Made by a program: the position numbers and the translations under genes. The notes under the pieces were generated by a model. That model saw only the letters and a program-made list of their open reading frames with translations. It had not been told where the DNA came from and did not search any database. Below, piece by piece: positions 1-7,755 of a DNA stretch of 64,000 nucleotides (position 1 is the stretch's first letter; the number at the start of each line of letters is the position of its first letter). The stretch covers positions 310,001 through 374,000 of the forward strand of contig CALSLT010000017.1 of the NCBI GenBank assembly GCA_943787265.1, written 5' to 3'. The stretch is from an uncultured Planctomycetaceae bacterium (lineage in GTDB: Bacteria > Planctomycetota > Planctomycetia > Planctomycetales > Planctomycetaceae).

Positions 1-596
1 TGCGGCGATTGCGGCAGAGCGTAGAACTCGCCCGGATGCACGCGGCTGGGAACCAGGTAATCGCGAGCCCCTTCCGGAGTGCTCTTGCCGAGCATCGGCG
101 TTTCGACTTCCAGGAAGTTCAGATTGTCGAAGTAGTCTCGCGTCGCCTTGCAAAGCTTGTGACGTAGAATCATTGCTTCCTGTAGAGCCGGTCGTCGCAG
201 GTCGACATAGCGATATTTCAGACGCAGGTCTTCGTTTGGGATGTTCTCGCCGGTTGGCTCGAACGGCGGCGTCTTGCTTTTGTTATGGACAATCAGCTCG
301 GCCGCACGGACTTCGATTTCGCCCGAAGCGATGTTCGGATTCACGAGCCCTTCACCTCGCAGACGCACGACACCGTTTGCCTGGATGACGTCTTCGTTGC
401 GGAGCGAACCGGCCAATTCGTGAGCTTCGGCACTGTCGGTCGGGTCGAAGACAACCTGAATCAGGCCGTAACGGTCTCGGACGTCGATGAAGATCAGCCC
501 GCCGTGGTCACGGTAATTGTTGACCCAGCCGCAGACCTTAACTTCGGTTTCGGCATGTTCTTTTGTCAGTTCGCCGCAAGTGTGAGACCGGAGCAC
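1..596 (-). CDS. aspS: Aspartyl-tRNA synthetase, N-terminal part (runs off the window start)
   Basis: Class II synthetase that charges tRNA-Asp (or tRNA-Asp/Asn) in the cytoplasm. Only about the first 198 codons are inside the window. The translation opens with [18 protein letters not shown], then an OB-fold anticodon-binding domain ([21 protein letters not shown]), followed by the class II start segment with [19 protein letters not shown] and [13 protein letters not shown], all hallmarks of bacterial AspRS. I chose the GTG at 594-596: it has an AGGG Shine-Dalgarno about 9 nt upstream and matches the usual start of the family. The gene is divergent from the leuA region. The family call is firm; whether the enzyme is discriminating or not cannot be judged from this fragment. 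Confidence 0.93.
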   Translation of the reverse strand, partial: MLRSHTCGELTKEHAETEVKVCGWVNNYRDHGGLIFIDVRDRYGLIQVVFDPTDSAEAHELAGSLRNEDVIQANGVVRLRGEGLVNPNIASGEIEVRAAELIVHNKSKTPPFEPTGENIPNEDLRLKYRYVDLRRPALQEAMILRHKLCKATRDYFDNLNFLEVETPMLGKSTPEGARDYLVPSRVHPGEFYALPQSP

Positions 597-1181
597 GATG
601 GTGACCCTTAGTTGGGATGCTTTTGGGTTTTCGGCAGCGAAACTCGCCGCCGTGTTTGTTTCAGTGTTGTGCTGATCGAGCCGAAACGGAATCCGACAAC
701 AATTCAGCCTTCGGAGTGCGTCAGATCGGGCACGACCTGACGATGGAGCCAATTTCAGAGTCCTTAAACTCAGAACTCCAGACCGCTTCGCCGCAGCGGA
801 TTTCGCTCCACAAATCAGCGATCCGACCAGCGTAAAGCAGCCTGTCCTCAGACGGAAGGGGTACGAAGTCATTTTCCCGTTTGCAGACGGTCATCGCTTA
901 CCTGGTTTGACAGTTCCTTCCAGACTGACACGTTTGTCGATCGAAGTCACTGCGTGACTACACCAGAGAATGAACCACGGATATCTCAGATTAGTACGGA
1001 TAAATTCGGGATGCTCCATGAGGCATCCTTCCCGATCCGTACTAATCTGAGCCATCCGTGGTGACAGACTTGATTTCGGATCGGGGCGAACCTGCGAGCG
1101 GCGCGTTGTGTCTGCCGTTGCCGCGAATGCGGATTTTGGCTCGACCTGGCACCTTGACGAGTCCGATAGTCAGGGGTAGAG
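597..1181. other. Intergenic region between aspS and the leu leader
   Basis: About 585 bases with no convincing gene. The short reading frames here lack a ribosome site and family-like sequence. It should contain the aspS promoter on the minus strand. The only clear structure is the long imperfect palindrome at 974-1062. Confidence 0.6.
974..1062. repeat. Long imperfect palindrome (interspersed-repeat type hairpin)
   Basis: Arms of about 28 bases at 974-1001 and 1035-1062, starting ACCACGGAT and ending ATCCGTGGT, differ at only a few positions. An inner GGATGC/GCATCC pair extends the hairpin through most of the centre. The wording (CAGATTAGTACGGAT) resembles that of the palindrome at 36148-36212, which also contains GATTAG motifs. 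Likely a REP-like or small non-autonomous mobile repeat; it could also act as a bidirectional terminator. Confidence 0.7.
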
Positions 1182-1211
1182 TGACTTTTAGCGGTTTTGA
1201 GCCGCGATAAT
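1182..1211 (+). promoter_or_regulatory. Possible promoter of the leuA leader
   Basis: TGACTT at 1182-1187 and GATAAT at 1206-1211 are separated by 18 bases, close to a sigma-70 type -35/-10 pair. The position would start RNA some 20 bases before the leader peptide ATG at 1237. Based on pattern only. Confidence 0.35.
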
Positions 1212-1236
1212 TGACGAAAAGCGAAACGATATTTCG

Positions 1237-1302
1237 ATGAATCAGAACCTTCTCAACCTAAGCCTGCTACTACTACATCCCCTCCCCCCGGGAATGGCTT
1301 AG
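1237..1302 (+). CDS. leuL: Leucine-rich leader peptide of leuA
   Basis: A 21-codon frame starting ATG at 1237 and stopping with TAG at 1300-1302. It begins MNQNLLNLSLLLLHP and has 8 Leu, four of them in a row (CTG CTA CTA CTA, 1264-1275); CTA is the codon for several of them. It is followed at once by a set of mutually exclusive hairpins and a terminator, and then by leuA. This is the layout of a classical ribosome-stalling leader that senses charged tRNA-Leu. The Leu run lies at the 3' edge of the first pause-hairpin strand (1254-1264) and the stop codon lies inside the second strand (1296-1306), as attenuation requires. The Shine-Dalgarno is weak (only purine-rich GCGAAACG upstream), the main doubt. 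The symbol is by analogy with the enterobacterial leu leader. Confidence 0.82.
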   Translation: MNQNLLNLSLLLLHPLPPGMA

Positions 1303-1347
1303 GTTGTATTGACCGTTTCGGTCGAATCAGACGAAAACAACCCTGAG
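1254..1347 (+). promoter_or_regulatory. leuA attenuator: pause hairpin and antiterminator
   Basis: Strand 1 CAACCTAAGCC (1254-1264) is the perfect complement of strand 2 GGCTTAGGTTG (1296-1306), giving an 11-bp pause hairpin. Strand 2 can instead pair with strand 3: GGTTGT (1302-1307) with ACAACC (1337-1342), and CTTA (1298-1301) with TGAG (1344-1347), with one bulge. Strand 3 overlaps the 5' arm of the terminator, so a ribosome stalled on the Leu codons would free strand 2 and block termination. A small GACCG-TTT-CGGTC hairpin (1311-1323) fills the antiterminator loop. The pairing is read from sequence; the mechanism is inferred. Confidence 0.8.
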
Positions 1348-1371
1348 GCTTCCCGGCCTCGGGGTTTTTTT
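1341..1371 (+). terminator. Rho-independent terminator of the leuA attenuator
   Basis: CCCTGAGG (1341-1348) pairs with CCTCGGGG (1357-1364) around a CTTCCCGG loop, with one G-U pair, and is followed by seven T (1365-1371). It lies about 180 bases before the leuA start, with no gene upstream except the leader peptide. That position is what makes it an attenuator and not the end of a gene. Confidence 0.85.
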
Positions 1372-1444
1372 GTTGCCCGAAAGTCTGTCCGATCAAAATT
1401 GTCGGACTGATGAAACCAACTGAAATCCTGTGCTGACTAAAATC

Positions 1445-1492
1445 CTCACGCAAAGTCGCGAAGCCGCAAAGAACATAATGAACTTTGCGTGA
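1445..1492. repeat. Inverted repeat in the leuA 5' leader
   Basis: TCACGCAAAGT near 1446 and ACTTTGCGTGA near 1481 are exact complements separated by about 24 bases that repeat the CGCAAAG word. This phrase is a frequent REP-like intergenic word in planctomycetes, as far as I recall. It lies between the attenuator terminator and the leuA ribosome site, so it would be part of the read-through mRNA. Confidence 0.55.
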
Positions 1493-1553
1493 GACCTACG
1501 ATCATTAGTTAACTGACGCGTTCCAATTCCCAAGGCTCCTGGAGAGCGATCCG

Positions 1554-3110
1554 ATGTCCGGCGATACGATTACGATTTTCGACACGACCCTCCGCGATGG
1601 CGAGCAGTCACCTGGCTGCAGCATGACAACCGACGAGAAGATGGAAGTCGCGAAGGCTCTGGTGGAACTCGGCGTCGACGTCATCGAAGCCGGCTTCCCA
1701 ATCGCCTCGCCTGACGACTTCAAAGCGGTGCAGAAGATCGCTCGCGAGTACGGCAGTCAGGCGACAATCTGCGGCCTCTCTCGATGCCGGGCTGAGGACA
1801 TTGATCGAGCTGGCGAGGCGCTTAAAGACGCCGAGAAGCGACGCATGCACGTGTTTCTCGCCACGAGCGCGATCCATCGCGAGCACAAGCTCAAGATGGG
1901 CAAAGACGAAATCGTTCAGCGAGCGGTCGAGATGGTCGAACGAGCCAAAGGCTTTACCGACGACGTCGAATTCTCGCCGGAAGACGCCGCGCGGACGGAA
2001 CTCGACTTCCTCTGCGAAGTGACGGAGAAGGCCATCGCGGCCGGAGCGACGACTGTCAACATTCCGGACACGGTGGGTTACTCAACGCCGTCGCACTTTT
2101 TCAACATCATCCGGCACCTCAAAGAGAACGTGCCGAACATCGAGCAGGCCGTCATCAGCACGCACTGCCATAACGATCTCGGGTTGGCCGTGGCGAACAG
2201 TCTCTCGGCGATCGAAGCCGGAGCGCGGCAGGTTGAATGCACGATCAACGGTCTCGGCGAACGAGCGGGCAACGCGGCACTTGAAGAAATTGTCATGGCG
2301 ATTCAGACTCGGAAAGACCATTACAAAGTTGGCACGAACATCAACACGAAGAAACTGTTCTCGACCAGCCGGCTCATTTCGAGAATCACCGGAATGCTCG
2401 TGCAGCGGAACAAGGCGATCGTCGGGCAGAACGCGTTCGCCCACGAAGCCGGCATCCACCAGCACGGCATGCTTCAAAACCGAAGCACCTACGAAATCAT
2501 GCGGCCCGACGACGTCGGCTACGTCGGCACGAACCTCGTTCTCGGCAAACACAGCGGTCGGCACGCGTTCAAGGATCGAGTGAAACATCTCGGCTACGAG
2601 TTGGACGACTCGCTCGTGCAGGAAGTGTTTGACGAGTTCATCGCGCTTGCCGATAAGAAAAAGGACGTCTACGACTCGGACATCATCGCCTTGATCGAAG
2701 GCCACGTCGGCGAGAGCCAGGATCAATGGTCACTCGACCGTTTTCATACTGTCGCGGGAACCGATGTCCTGCCGACGGCCACCTTGGAAATGCGTCGAGA
2801 AGATTCCGAAGAGGTCTTCCAGGACGCCGCGACTGGCGACGGCCCGGTCGACGCCATCTTCCGAGCGTTGGAACGAGTTGTCGGCATCGAAGCGCGACTC
2901 ACCGACTACCAGGTCCGCAGCATCTCCAGCGGCAAGGATGCTCAGGGCGAGGTGATGGTGGAAATCAACGTCAACGATCAGGTCTTTCACGGCAAAGGCG
3001 TAAGCACCGACATCGTCGCCGCCAGCGCCCGAGCGTACCTCAAAGCGCTGAACCGAGCGGCTGTCGAGGGGGCTTCCGGCAGTGAAGGATCAACCGAAGC
3101 AACACCGTAA
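1554..3110 (+). CDS. leuA: 2-isopropylmalate synthase
   Basis: First committed enzyme of leucine synthesis: condenses acetyl-CoA with 2-oxoisovalerate in the cytoplasm. The 518-residue protein is the usual length. It has the catalytic TIM barrel with FDTTLRDGEQSPG (residues 9-21; D10, R14), the metal ligands in STHCHND (H204, H206), a GLGERAGNA segment, and the C-terminal LeuA dimer domain (about 385-505) that binds leucine for feedback inhibition. The ATG at 1554 has GGAG 10 bases upstream. Expression is probably controlled twice: by the upstream leucine attenuator and by feedback inhibition. The partner leuB lies 42 kb away at 45064, so there is no leu operon here. A short unknown gene follows after 34 bases. 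Confidence 0.97.
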   Translation: MSGDTITIFDTTLRDGEQSPGCSMTTDEKMEVAKALVELGVDVIEAGFPIASPDDFKAVQKIAREYGSQATICGLSRCRAEDIDRAGEALKDAEKRRMHVFLATSAIHREHKLKMGKDEIVQRAVEMVERAKGFTDDVEFSPEDAARTELDFLCEVTEKAIAAGATTVNIPDTVGYSTPSHFFNIIRHLKENVPNIEQAVISTHCHNDLGLAVANSLSAIEAGARQVECTINGLGERAGNAALEEIVMAIQTRKDHYKVGTNINTKKLFSTSRLISRITGMLVQRNKAIVGQNAFAHEAGIHQHGMLQNRSTYEIMRPDDVGYVGTNLVLGKHSGRHAFKDRVKHLGYELDDSLVQEVFDEFIALADKKKDVYDSDIIALIEGHVGESQDQWSLDRFHTVAGTDVLPTATLEMRREDSEEVFQDAATGDGPVDAIFRALERVVGIEARLTDYQVRSISSGKDAQGEVMVEINVNDQVFHGKGVSTDIVAASARAYLKALNRAAVEGASGSEGSTEATP

Positions 3111-3144
3111 GGACGAATACCGAAGGTTTTCCAGTAGGATATTG

Positions 3145-3546
3145 ATGACACATCGCACGGCGAAGCTTTCCTCGCTTGATGCCTACAAACACTGGGGTGG
3201 TGAATCTGCAAACGACCTCTCTGATGCGCAAGCGGAACGTTCAACGATCATCTCACGATTTTCGTATGCGGTGATGATGAAAGTTGCATTTCCCGAAATT
3301 GATTTCGGCAACCGATGGTGTTGGCAGAATTTTGGGCCTCGTGACGGTGAGTGCATCGATCAATGTTCGGAATACACAAGCTGCGACATTGAACTTCCGC
3401 ATGCGCACGTTGGATCATGGACGAGCAACTGGTTCGTCAAAACTGACTACAACTTTGGATTTAACGAGTGGTATTTTTCTGACAGGTCTGACCGTGACCA
3501 GTTTCTTGAATTCGTACCATCGATGAATTGGGGCGAGAAGTTTTGA
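3145..3546 (+). CDS. Conserved-looking hypothetical protein, 133 aa
   Basis: Not recognised. The open frame extends upstream into leuA, but the ATG at 3145 has a good AGGA site (AGGATATTG) and avoids the overlap, so I start there (MTHRTAKLSSLD). The product is acidic and aromatic-rich with several Trp (WCWQNFGPRDGEC, GSWTSNWF, EWYFSDR) and three Cys in the centre. There is no signal peptide or membrane segment, so it is likely a small soluble cytoplasmic protein. Codon use fits its neighbours. It could be co-transcribed with leuA, but nothing ties its function to leucine. Confidence 0.6.
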   Translation: MTHRTAKLSSLDAYKHWGGESANDLSDAQAERSTIISRFSYAVMMKVAFPEIDFGNRWCWQNFGPRDGECIDQCSEYTSCDIELPHAHVGSWTSNWFVKTDYNFGFNEWYFSDRSDRDQFLEFVPSMNWGEKF

Positions 3547-3659
3547 CACGCAGCAGTTTGAGGAAAGTTAAAGTACGGGAGATCACGTGGTTTTTCGTCC
3601 TGAGTTTCCCGTAAACTGACTGCTTGCATTATTCGAGTGTTTGCAGACAGGATGAGCCG

Positions 3660-4229
3660 ATGGAACAAAATTTGAAATCAAATTCAGCAGCAGTTGTATT
3701 CGCCGGTCTCGCGATTTTCGGCGTCGCGGTATTCCATGCCTCGCTTGACACATCATCGCTGCGACTCGCGGAGACTGCTCGCGTTGAGCTGAACCAGCCG
3801 GTCGTGGACATCGAAGTGAACGAACTGACAATTTCGCCTGGTCGGGCTACCTGGTTCTCTCAGACAAAGATCCCTCGGGCAGTTCGAATGCTCGAAAACA
3901 GGCGAGTCCGGATTCGCGGATATATGTTGTCGAGGGACAAAAATGATCCGTCAAAGTTGTTCGTCAATTGTGAAATCGAGGATGACGTTGCCGCAGCGTA
4001 TTTCCGATCAAATAGTGCCGAAGTCTTCATGCCGTTTTACATCCCGGTGAATGTTCGAAGTGACTTCAACGAAGAATCCAATCGCGAGCCATTCGTCGTT
4101 GAAGGCACACTCAGAATCGACCAGCATGCCAACGGCGACAAATTCAATCTGTTTCGAATTGACGATGCCACGTTGACGCCAACAAAAGCTCGTGAGGGCT
4201 TTCAGCGGGCGATCGATTGGCGCTGCTGA
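3660..4229 (+). CDS. Membrane-anchored DUF3299-like protein, 189 aa
   Basis: Start ATG at 3660 has AGGA 8 bases upstream. Residues 8-27 form one hydrophobic segment (signal anchor), followed by a soluble domain with RRVRIRGYML and EPFVVEGTLRID, which recall the DUF3299 OB-fold-like family (planctomycete and gammaproteobacterial periplasmic proteins). No catalytic motif is visible. It precedes a larger membrane protein whose start is 47 bases after its stop codon, so the two may share a transcript. The family call is tentative and no function is inferred. Confidence 0.6.
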   Translation: MEQNLKSNSAAVVFAGLAIFGVAVFHASLDTSSLRLAETARVELNQPVVDIEVNELTISPGRATWFSQTKIPRAVRMLENRRVRIRGYMLSRDKNDPSKLFVNCEIEDDVAAAYFRSNSAEVFMPFYIPVNVRSDFNEESNREPFVVEGTLRIDQHANGDKFNLFRIDDATLTPTKAREGFQRAIDWRC

Positions 4230-4275
4230 ACGAGCGAGCGATGCACGTCTTACATTGTCACGCGGAGTCAGAATC

Positions 4276-5727
4276 ATGGCCGCAGGAAAACAATCGACGC
4301 CGAATGCCGAAGTCTGGATTGCTCGATGCTGGAAGCGGTTGCGGTTTGGGCAGTTTCTGACCTCGGCGGCTGACTGGCTCGCGGTTTATCTGTTTGTGCT
4401 GGGCAGCGCGGTGTTGATTACGAAGCTCGCGATGCCTGAGTTCTGGCCGAATGTTTTGTGGCTGGTTTCGGGGGCTGTTCCAGTAGCGTTTGCCGCGTGG
4501 TGGATCTCGGGCCGTGAATTGTTTTCTCGGACGGAATCGGTCGCGCTGCTGGATAACCGGCTCGATGCGGGCGGGTTGCTGATGACGTTGTGCGAAGCTC
4601 CCGACGAGCTGTGGGAAGAACGGCTGCCTCAACTGGAGACGCTCTGGAAGACCAGCCTTCCGCAGTATCGACCGGTGAGGTTTGCTCGGCAGATGGCCGG
4701 GCCGTTTGTCTTTGTGCTGGCCGCGTGCCTGGTGCCTCTTCGCGAAGTGGATGCCGCGCCGACGCTCAAGAACACCGCTGGTGAGCAGGCGACGTCGCAG
4801 CTCCAGGAACTGCTGACGGAACTCGAAAAGTCCGACGTGCTGGAAGAGGAAGAAAAGCAGGAGCTGGAAGACGAAATCGCCAAGCTCGTCGAAGAGACCA
4901 AAGACACGCCGCTGACTCACGAGAAGTGGGAAACCGTCGACGCCCTGCAGGAACGCATGAGGATGCGGGTTGAGACGACGGCCGCCGAACTAGTGACCGC
5001 TCAGCAGGCCCTGGCCTCTTTGAAGAATGCCGCCGATGGAGATTTCTCAACGCTCTCCATCGAGTCGATGGAAATGCTCAGCAAGGACGTGCTGGAGACT
5101 CTGCAGAAAATGGCCGACAAGGGCGCGTTCGACAACATACCGCGAGACCTGAAGGACCAGCTGCAACGGCTCAAGAAGAACGGCACGGGCAGTTTTCAAC
5201 TGCCGAAAGATCCAACCGAGTTATCAGAAATGCTCGACGGCCTGAGCGATTTCCTGGAAGGCGAATCAAAGAAGCTGTCCGAGCTTCGTTCCAAATGCAA
5301 AGGCGGCAAGTGTCAGGGCTGCGCCGGATGCGAAGCCGGATGCAAATGCAGCGGCCCGGGAGATGTTGCCTGCACCTGTCCCAACTGTCCGAACGCTGGC
5401 GGCCAATGTGCCGGCGGCGGAGCCGGCAGTGGCGGAATCACCCGAGGACGCGGCGACGCGGACCTGACCTGGGGCGACGAGTCGACGCTCGAAAACACAA
5501 AGTTCAAAGACTCCGTCCTGCCACCAGGCATGCTCGACAAGCCTCGGGACGAGGTCGTCGGCATTACGATCGCCGCTCCGGAAACCGACGTCGCTGACTC
5601 CGCTCCTCGCTCAGCCGCCCGAGCAGCCACAGCCGCATCAGGCGACGAAACCTGGAAAGGTACCGTCCGACCTCGGCACCGCTCAGTCGTCAAACGCTAT
5701 TTCGACAAGCAAAGTGCTGAGAAATAG
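4276..5727 (+). CDS. Membrane protein with coiled coil and Cys-rich cluster, 483 aa
   Basis: Start ATG at 4276 is preceded by GGAG; the longer frame upstream overlaps the previous gene. Visible parts: two closely spaced transmembrane segments (about residues 35-80), an amphipathic region, a third hydrophobic segment (about 140-155), then a long charged coiled coil rich in Glu/Leu/Lys. After this comes a compact Cys/Gly block (CKGGKC, CAGCEAGCKC, CTCPNCPNAGGQC) with about 11 Cys, then a basic tail (RPRHRSVVKRYFD). The Cys spacing suggests metal binding or cross-linking. I do not recognise a named family; similar multi-span coiled-coil proteins accompany MoxR/vWA clusters in planctomycetes, but none is next to it here. 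Confidence 0.7.
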   Translation: MAAGKQSTPNAEVWIARCWKRLRFGQFLTSAADWLAVYLFVLGSAVLITKLAMPEFWPNVLWLVSGAVPVAFAAWWISGRELFSRTESVALLDNRLDAGGLLMTLCEAPDELWEERLPQLETLWKTSLPQYRPVRFARQMAGPFVFVLAACLVPLREVDAAPTLKNTAGEQATSQLQELLTELEKSDVLEEEEKQELEDEIAKLVEETKDTPLTHEKWETVDALQERMRMRVETTAAELVTAQQALASLKNAADGDFSTLSIESMEMLSKDVLETLQKMADKGAFDNIPRDLKDQLQRLKKNGTGSFQLPKDPTELSEMLDGLSDFLEGESKKLSELRSKCKGGKCQGCAGCEAGCKCSGPGDVACTCPNCPNAGGQCAGGGAGSGGITRGRGDADLTWGDESTLENTKFKDSVLPPGMLDKPRDEVVGITIAAPETDVADSAPRSAARAATAASGDETWKGTVRPRHRSVVKRYFDKQSAEK

Positions 5728-5883
5728 TCGGCAAATCGTTGGTGGAATGGTCCATCGACAGGCGTATTCTCGTGAGCCAAGCTCACCCTGCAACGTCCTT
5801 GATTCAGTCATCGAGTGATTTGCGGTAGGCTTTCCAGATCGATTCTTTCTGCGTTCCGTAATTCAGCCAGACCGAAGAAGACC

Positions 5884-6818
5884 ATGACTGCTACCGCCGA
5901 AGAGACGCATTTTCAGATCAACGGCGTCAGCGTCGAAGACACGTTTGCCGAAGCCTTTCCGGTAACGGGAACGCGGTTGATCATCACGGCTGAGAGTCAC
6001 CGTTGGGCTCAAACGGCCGCTGATGAGTTCTGCGGATTCGCCACCAGCGTGATCGCCTGCAAAGTTGAAGCGGCCACTGAGCGGCAGCTTTCAGCCGAAG
6101 AAACTCCAGACGGACGACCGGGAGTCTCGGTACTGGTTTTTGCATTCAGCCGCGACGATCTGGCGAAGGCCGTTGCTGACCGCGTCGGTCAGTGCGTGCT
6201 GACGTGCCCGACGACGGCGTGCTACGACGGTTTGCCGGGTGGTGAGAAAGAACGGACGAATTCCGATCGGAGCCGCGCTCAGGTTCTTCGGCGATGGAAA
6301 TCAAATTGCAAAGAAACTCGGTGATCGACGATTCTGGCGAATTCCGGTGATGGATGGCGAATTCGTCTGCGAAGACAAAGTCGGAACGCTGACCGGAATC
6401 GGCGGCGGAAATCTGCTCATCTGCGGAGGTCGATCAGGCCTGCGGCTCTGAATGCTGCAGGACACAGCTGTAACCGCAATGCGAAAAGTACCGGACACCG
6501 ATTCCTGCCTTTTCCCCGGCGGAATCGGCCGCAGCGGTAGCAAGGTTGGTTCGATCTACAAGAAGCTGCCGGCCAGCACGAACGATGCCTACTGCCCGAC
6601 TCTTCGAGCACAGACAAAGTCGGCTCTGCCGGAAGGTTCGGAAGCCGTCTACGAAATTGTTATCCGATGGACTGACTTTCGAAGCGATTCAGCAATCGAT
6701 GAAGGCCGGACTCCACGCGGCCGCCCGATGTGAAGGCGTGACGCTAATCACGGCCGGAAACTACGGCGGGAAACTCGGCAAACACCATTTTCATTTGAAA
6801 GACCTGATCGAAGCGTAA
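5884..6818 (+). pseudogene. fhcD: Formylmethanofuran--tetrahydromethanopterin formyltransferase, frameshifted
   Basis: Transfers a formyl group between methanofuran and H4MPT in the C1 oxidation pathway found in methylotrophs and many planctomycetes. The pieces are unmistakable: [54 protein letters not shown] (frame from 5884), then [22 protein letters not shown] (frame of 6239), then FPGGIGRSGSKVGSIYKKLPAST and, in yet another frame, SAGNYGGKLGK-like ITAGNYGGKLGK ending at 6818. The order and full length are kept, but at least three frame changes fall near 6240-6280, 6435-6520 and 6645. Residue conservation on both sides of each break suggests sequencing indels; a true young pseudogene is the alternative. 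Confidence 0.88.
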
Positions 6819-6835
6819 CGCTGAAACGACGGGTC

Positions 6836-6907
6836 CGTCATTCCCGCGCAGGCGGGAACCCAGTTTCTGGTCGTACCAACTGGGTTCCCGCCTGCGCGGG
6901 AATGACG
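6836..6907. repeat. Perfect 30-bp inverted repeat
   Basis: Arms 6836-6865 and 6878-6907 are exact complements around a 12-base loop; the arm reads CGTCATTCCCGCGCAGGCGG and onward. This word (ATTCCCGCGCAGGCGGGAA) is a widespread REP-like palindrome in bacterial intergenic DNA. It separates fhcD from trpF and could end fhcD transcription or stabilise its 3' end. Confidence 0.9.
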
Positions 6908-6939
6908 TCTAACGAGTTGAAACTGTCGTCAGGTGAAAA

Positions 6940-7608
6940 ATGTGGGTTAAAAATCTGCGGAATCCGAGACGTCGCCACCCGCCGAGCAGATTGTCTCGCT
7001 CAAGCCGGACGCTGTTGGGCTGAACTTTTTCGAGAAGTCGCCGCGGTGTGTTGATCGAGCGGTCGCGGCTGAGATTTCTGGCATCCTGCCTGCCGAGATC
7101 GAATCCGTCGGTTTGTTCGTGAATCACAAGTTGAACGACGTGGTCGACACTGCTCAGCAGTGTGGCTTGACGATGATCCAGCTTCACGGCGACGAGGCCG
7201 CCGGAATTTCTCGCCGAGTTGAAGAGCTGTTTCGCCGATGTTCGGATTCTGCGGGCGTTTCGCGTCGACGATAGCGGGCTAGCGGAAATGGCTGATTACC
7301 TGGCTGAATGCCGAAAACTGGGACGTTTGCCTGGCGGGCTGCCTGATCGATGCCCGCGTGGACGGCGAGTATGGCGGGACGGGGCACACGGCCCCTTGGG
7401 ATTTGCTGGGCGGATCAGTATGATTCCGATCGTTGGCCGCGGCTGATCGTCGCCGGCGGCCTGCATCCCGGCAATCTGGCGGACGCAATTCGCGTCACGA
7501 GGCCCTTCGGCGTCGATGTCGCCAGCGGAGTCGAGTCTGAACGTGGAGTCAAAGATTTGGGCTCTGGTGAAAGGCTTTATTCAAGCCGCGAGGCAGGCAA
7601 CCCCCTGA
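6940..7608 (+). pseudogene. trpF: Phosphoribosylanthranilate isomerase, frameshifted
   Basis: Amadori-type isomerase of tryptophan synthesis (TIM barrel). Start ATG at 6940 has AGGTG upstream and gives MWVK; one base too many in the A run at 6949-6953 then breaks the frame. Corrected, it reads KICGIRDVAT, then EQIVSLKPDAVGLNFFEKSPR, SVGLFVNHKLNDVV, MIQLHGDE, RILRAFRVDD, a [20 protein letters not shown] segment, and [27 protein letters not shown], matching the whole family to the stop at 7606-7608. At least five single-base changes are needed, mostly in A, C or G runs (6949, 6977, 7198, 7334, 7411, about 7555). The protein quality between breaks argues for sequence error. Confidence 0.88.
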
Positions 7609-7755
7609 TCGAATTCATGCAGATTTGAATCGCTGAGAACGCAGAGTGAAGACGCGGAGTTCACAGAGAACTTCTCCATTTTCCTTTGCGAGACCTCGGC
7701 TTCCTCTGCGATTTGTTCAATTCGAAGAACCAACAGGCTCGGAAAGATATTTATC

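Noticed and set aside
2082-2726. 214-codon minus-strand frame antisense to leuA
   Set aside because: It lies wholly inside leuA, has no ribosome site and reads as the complement of a GC-rich gene.
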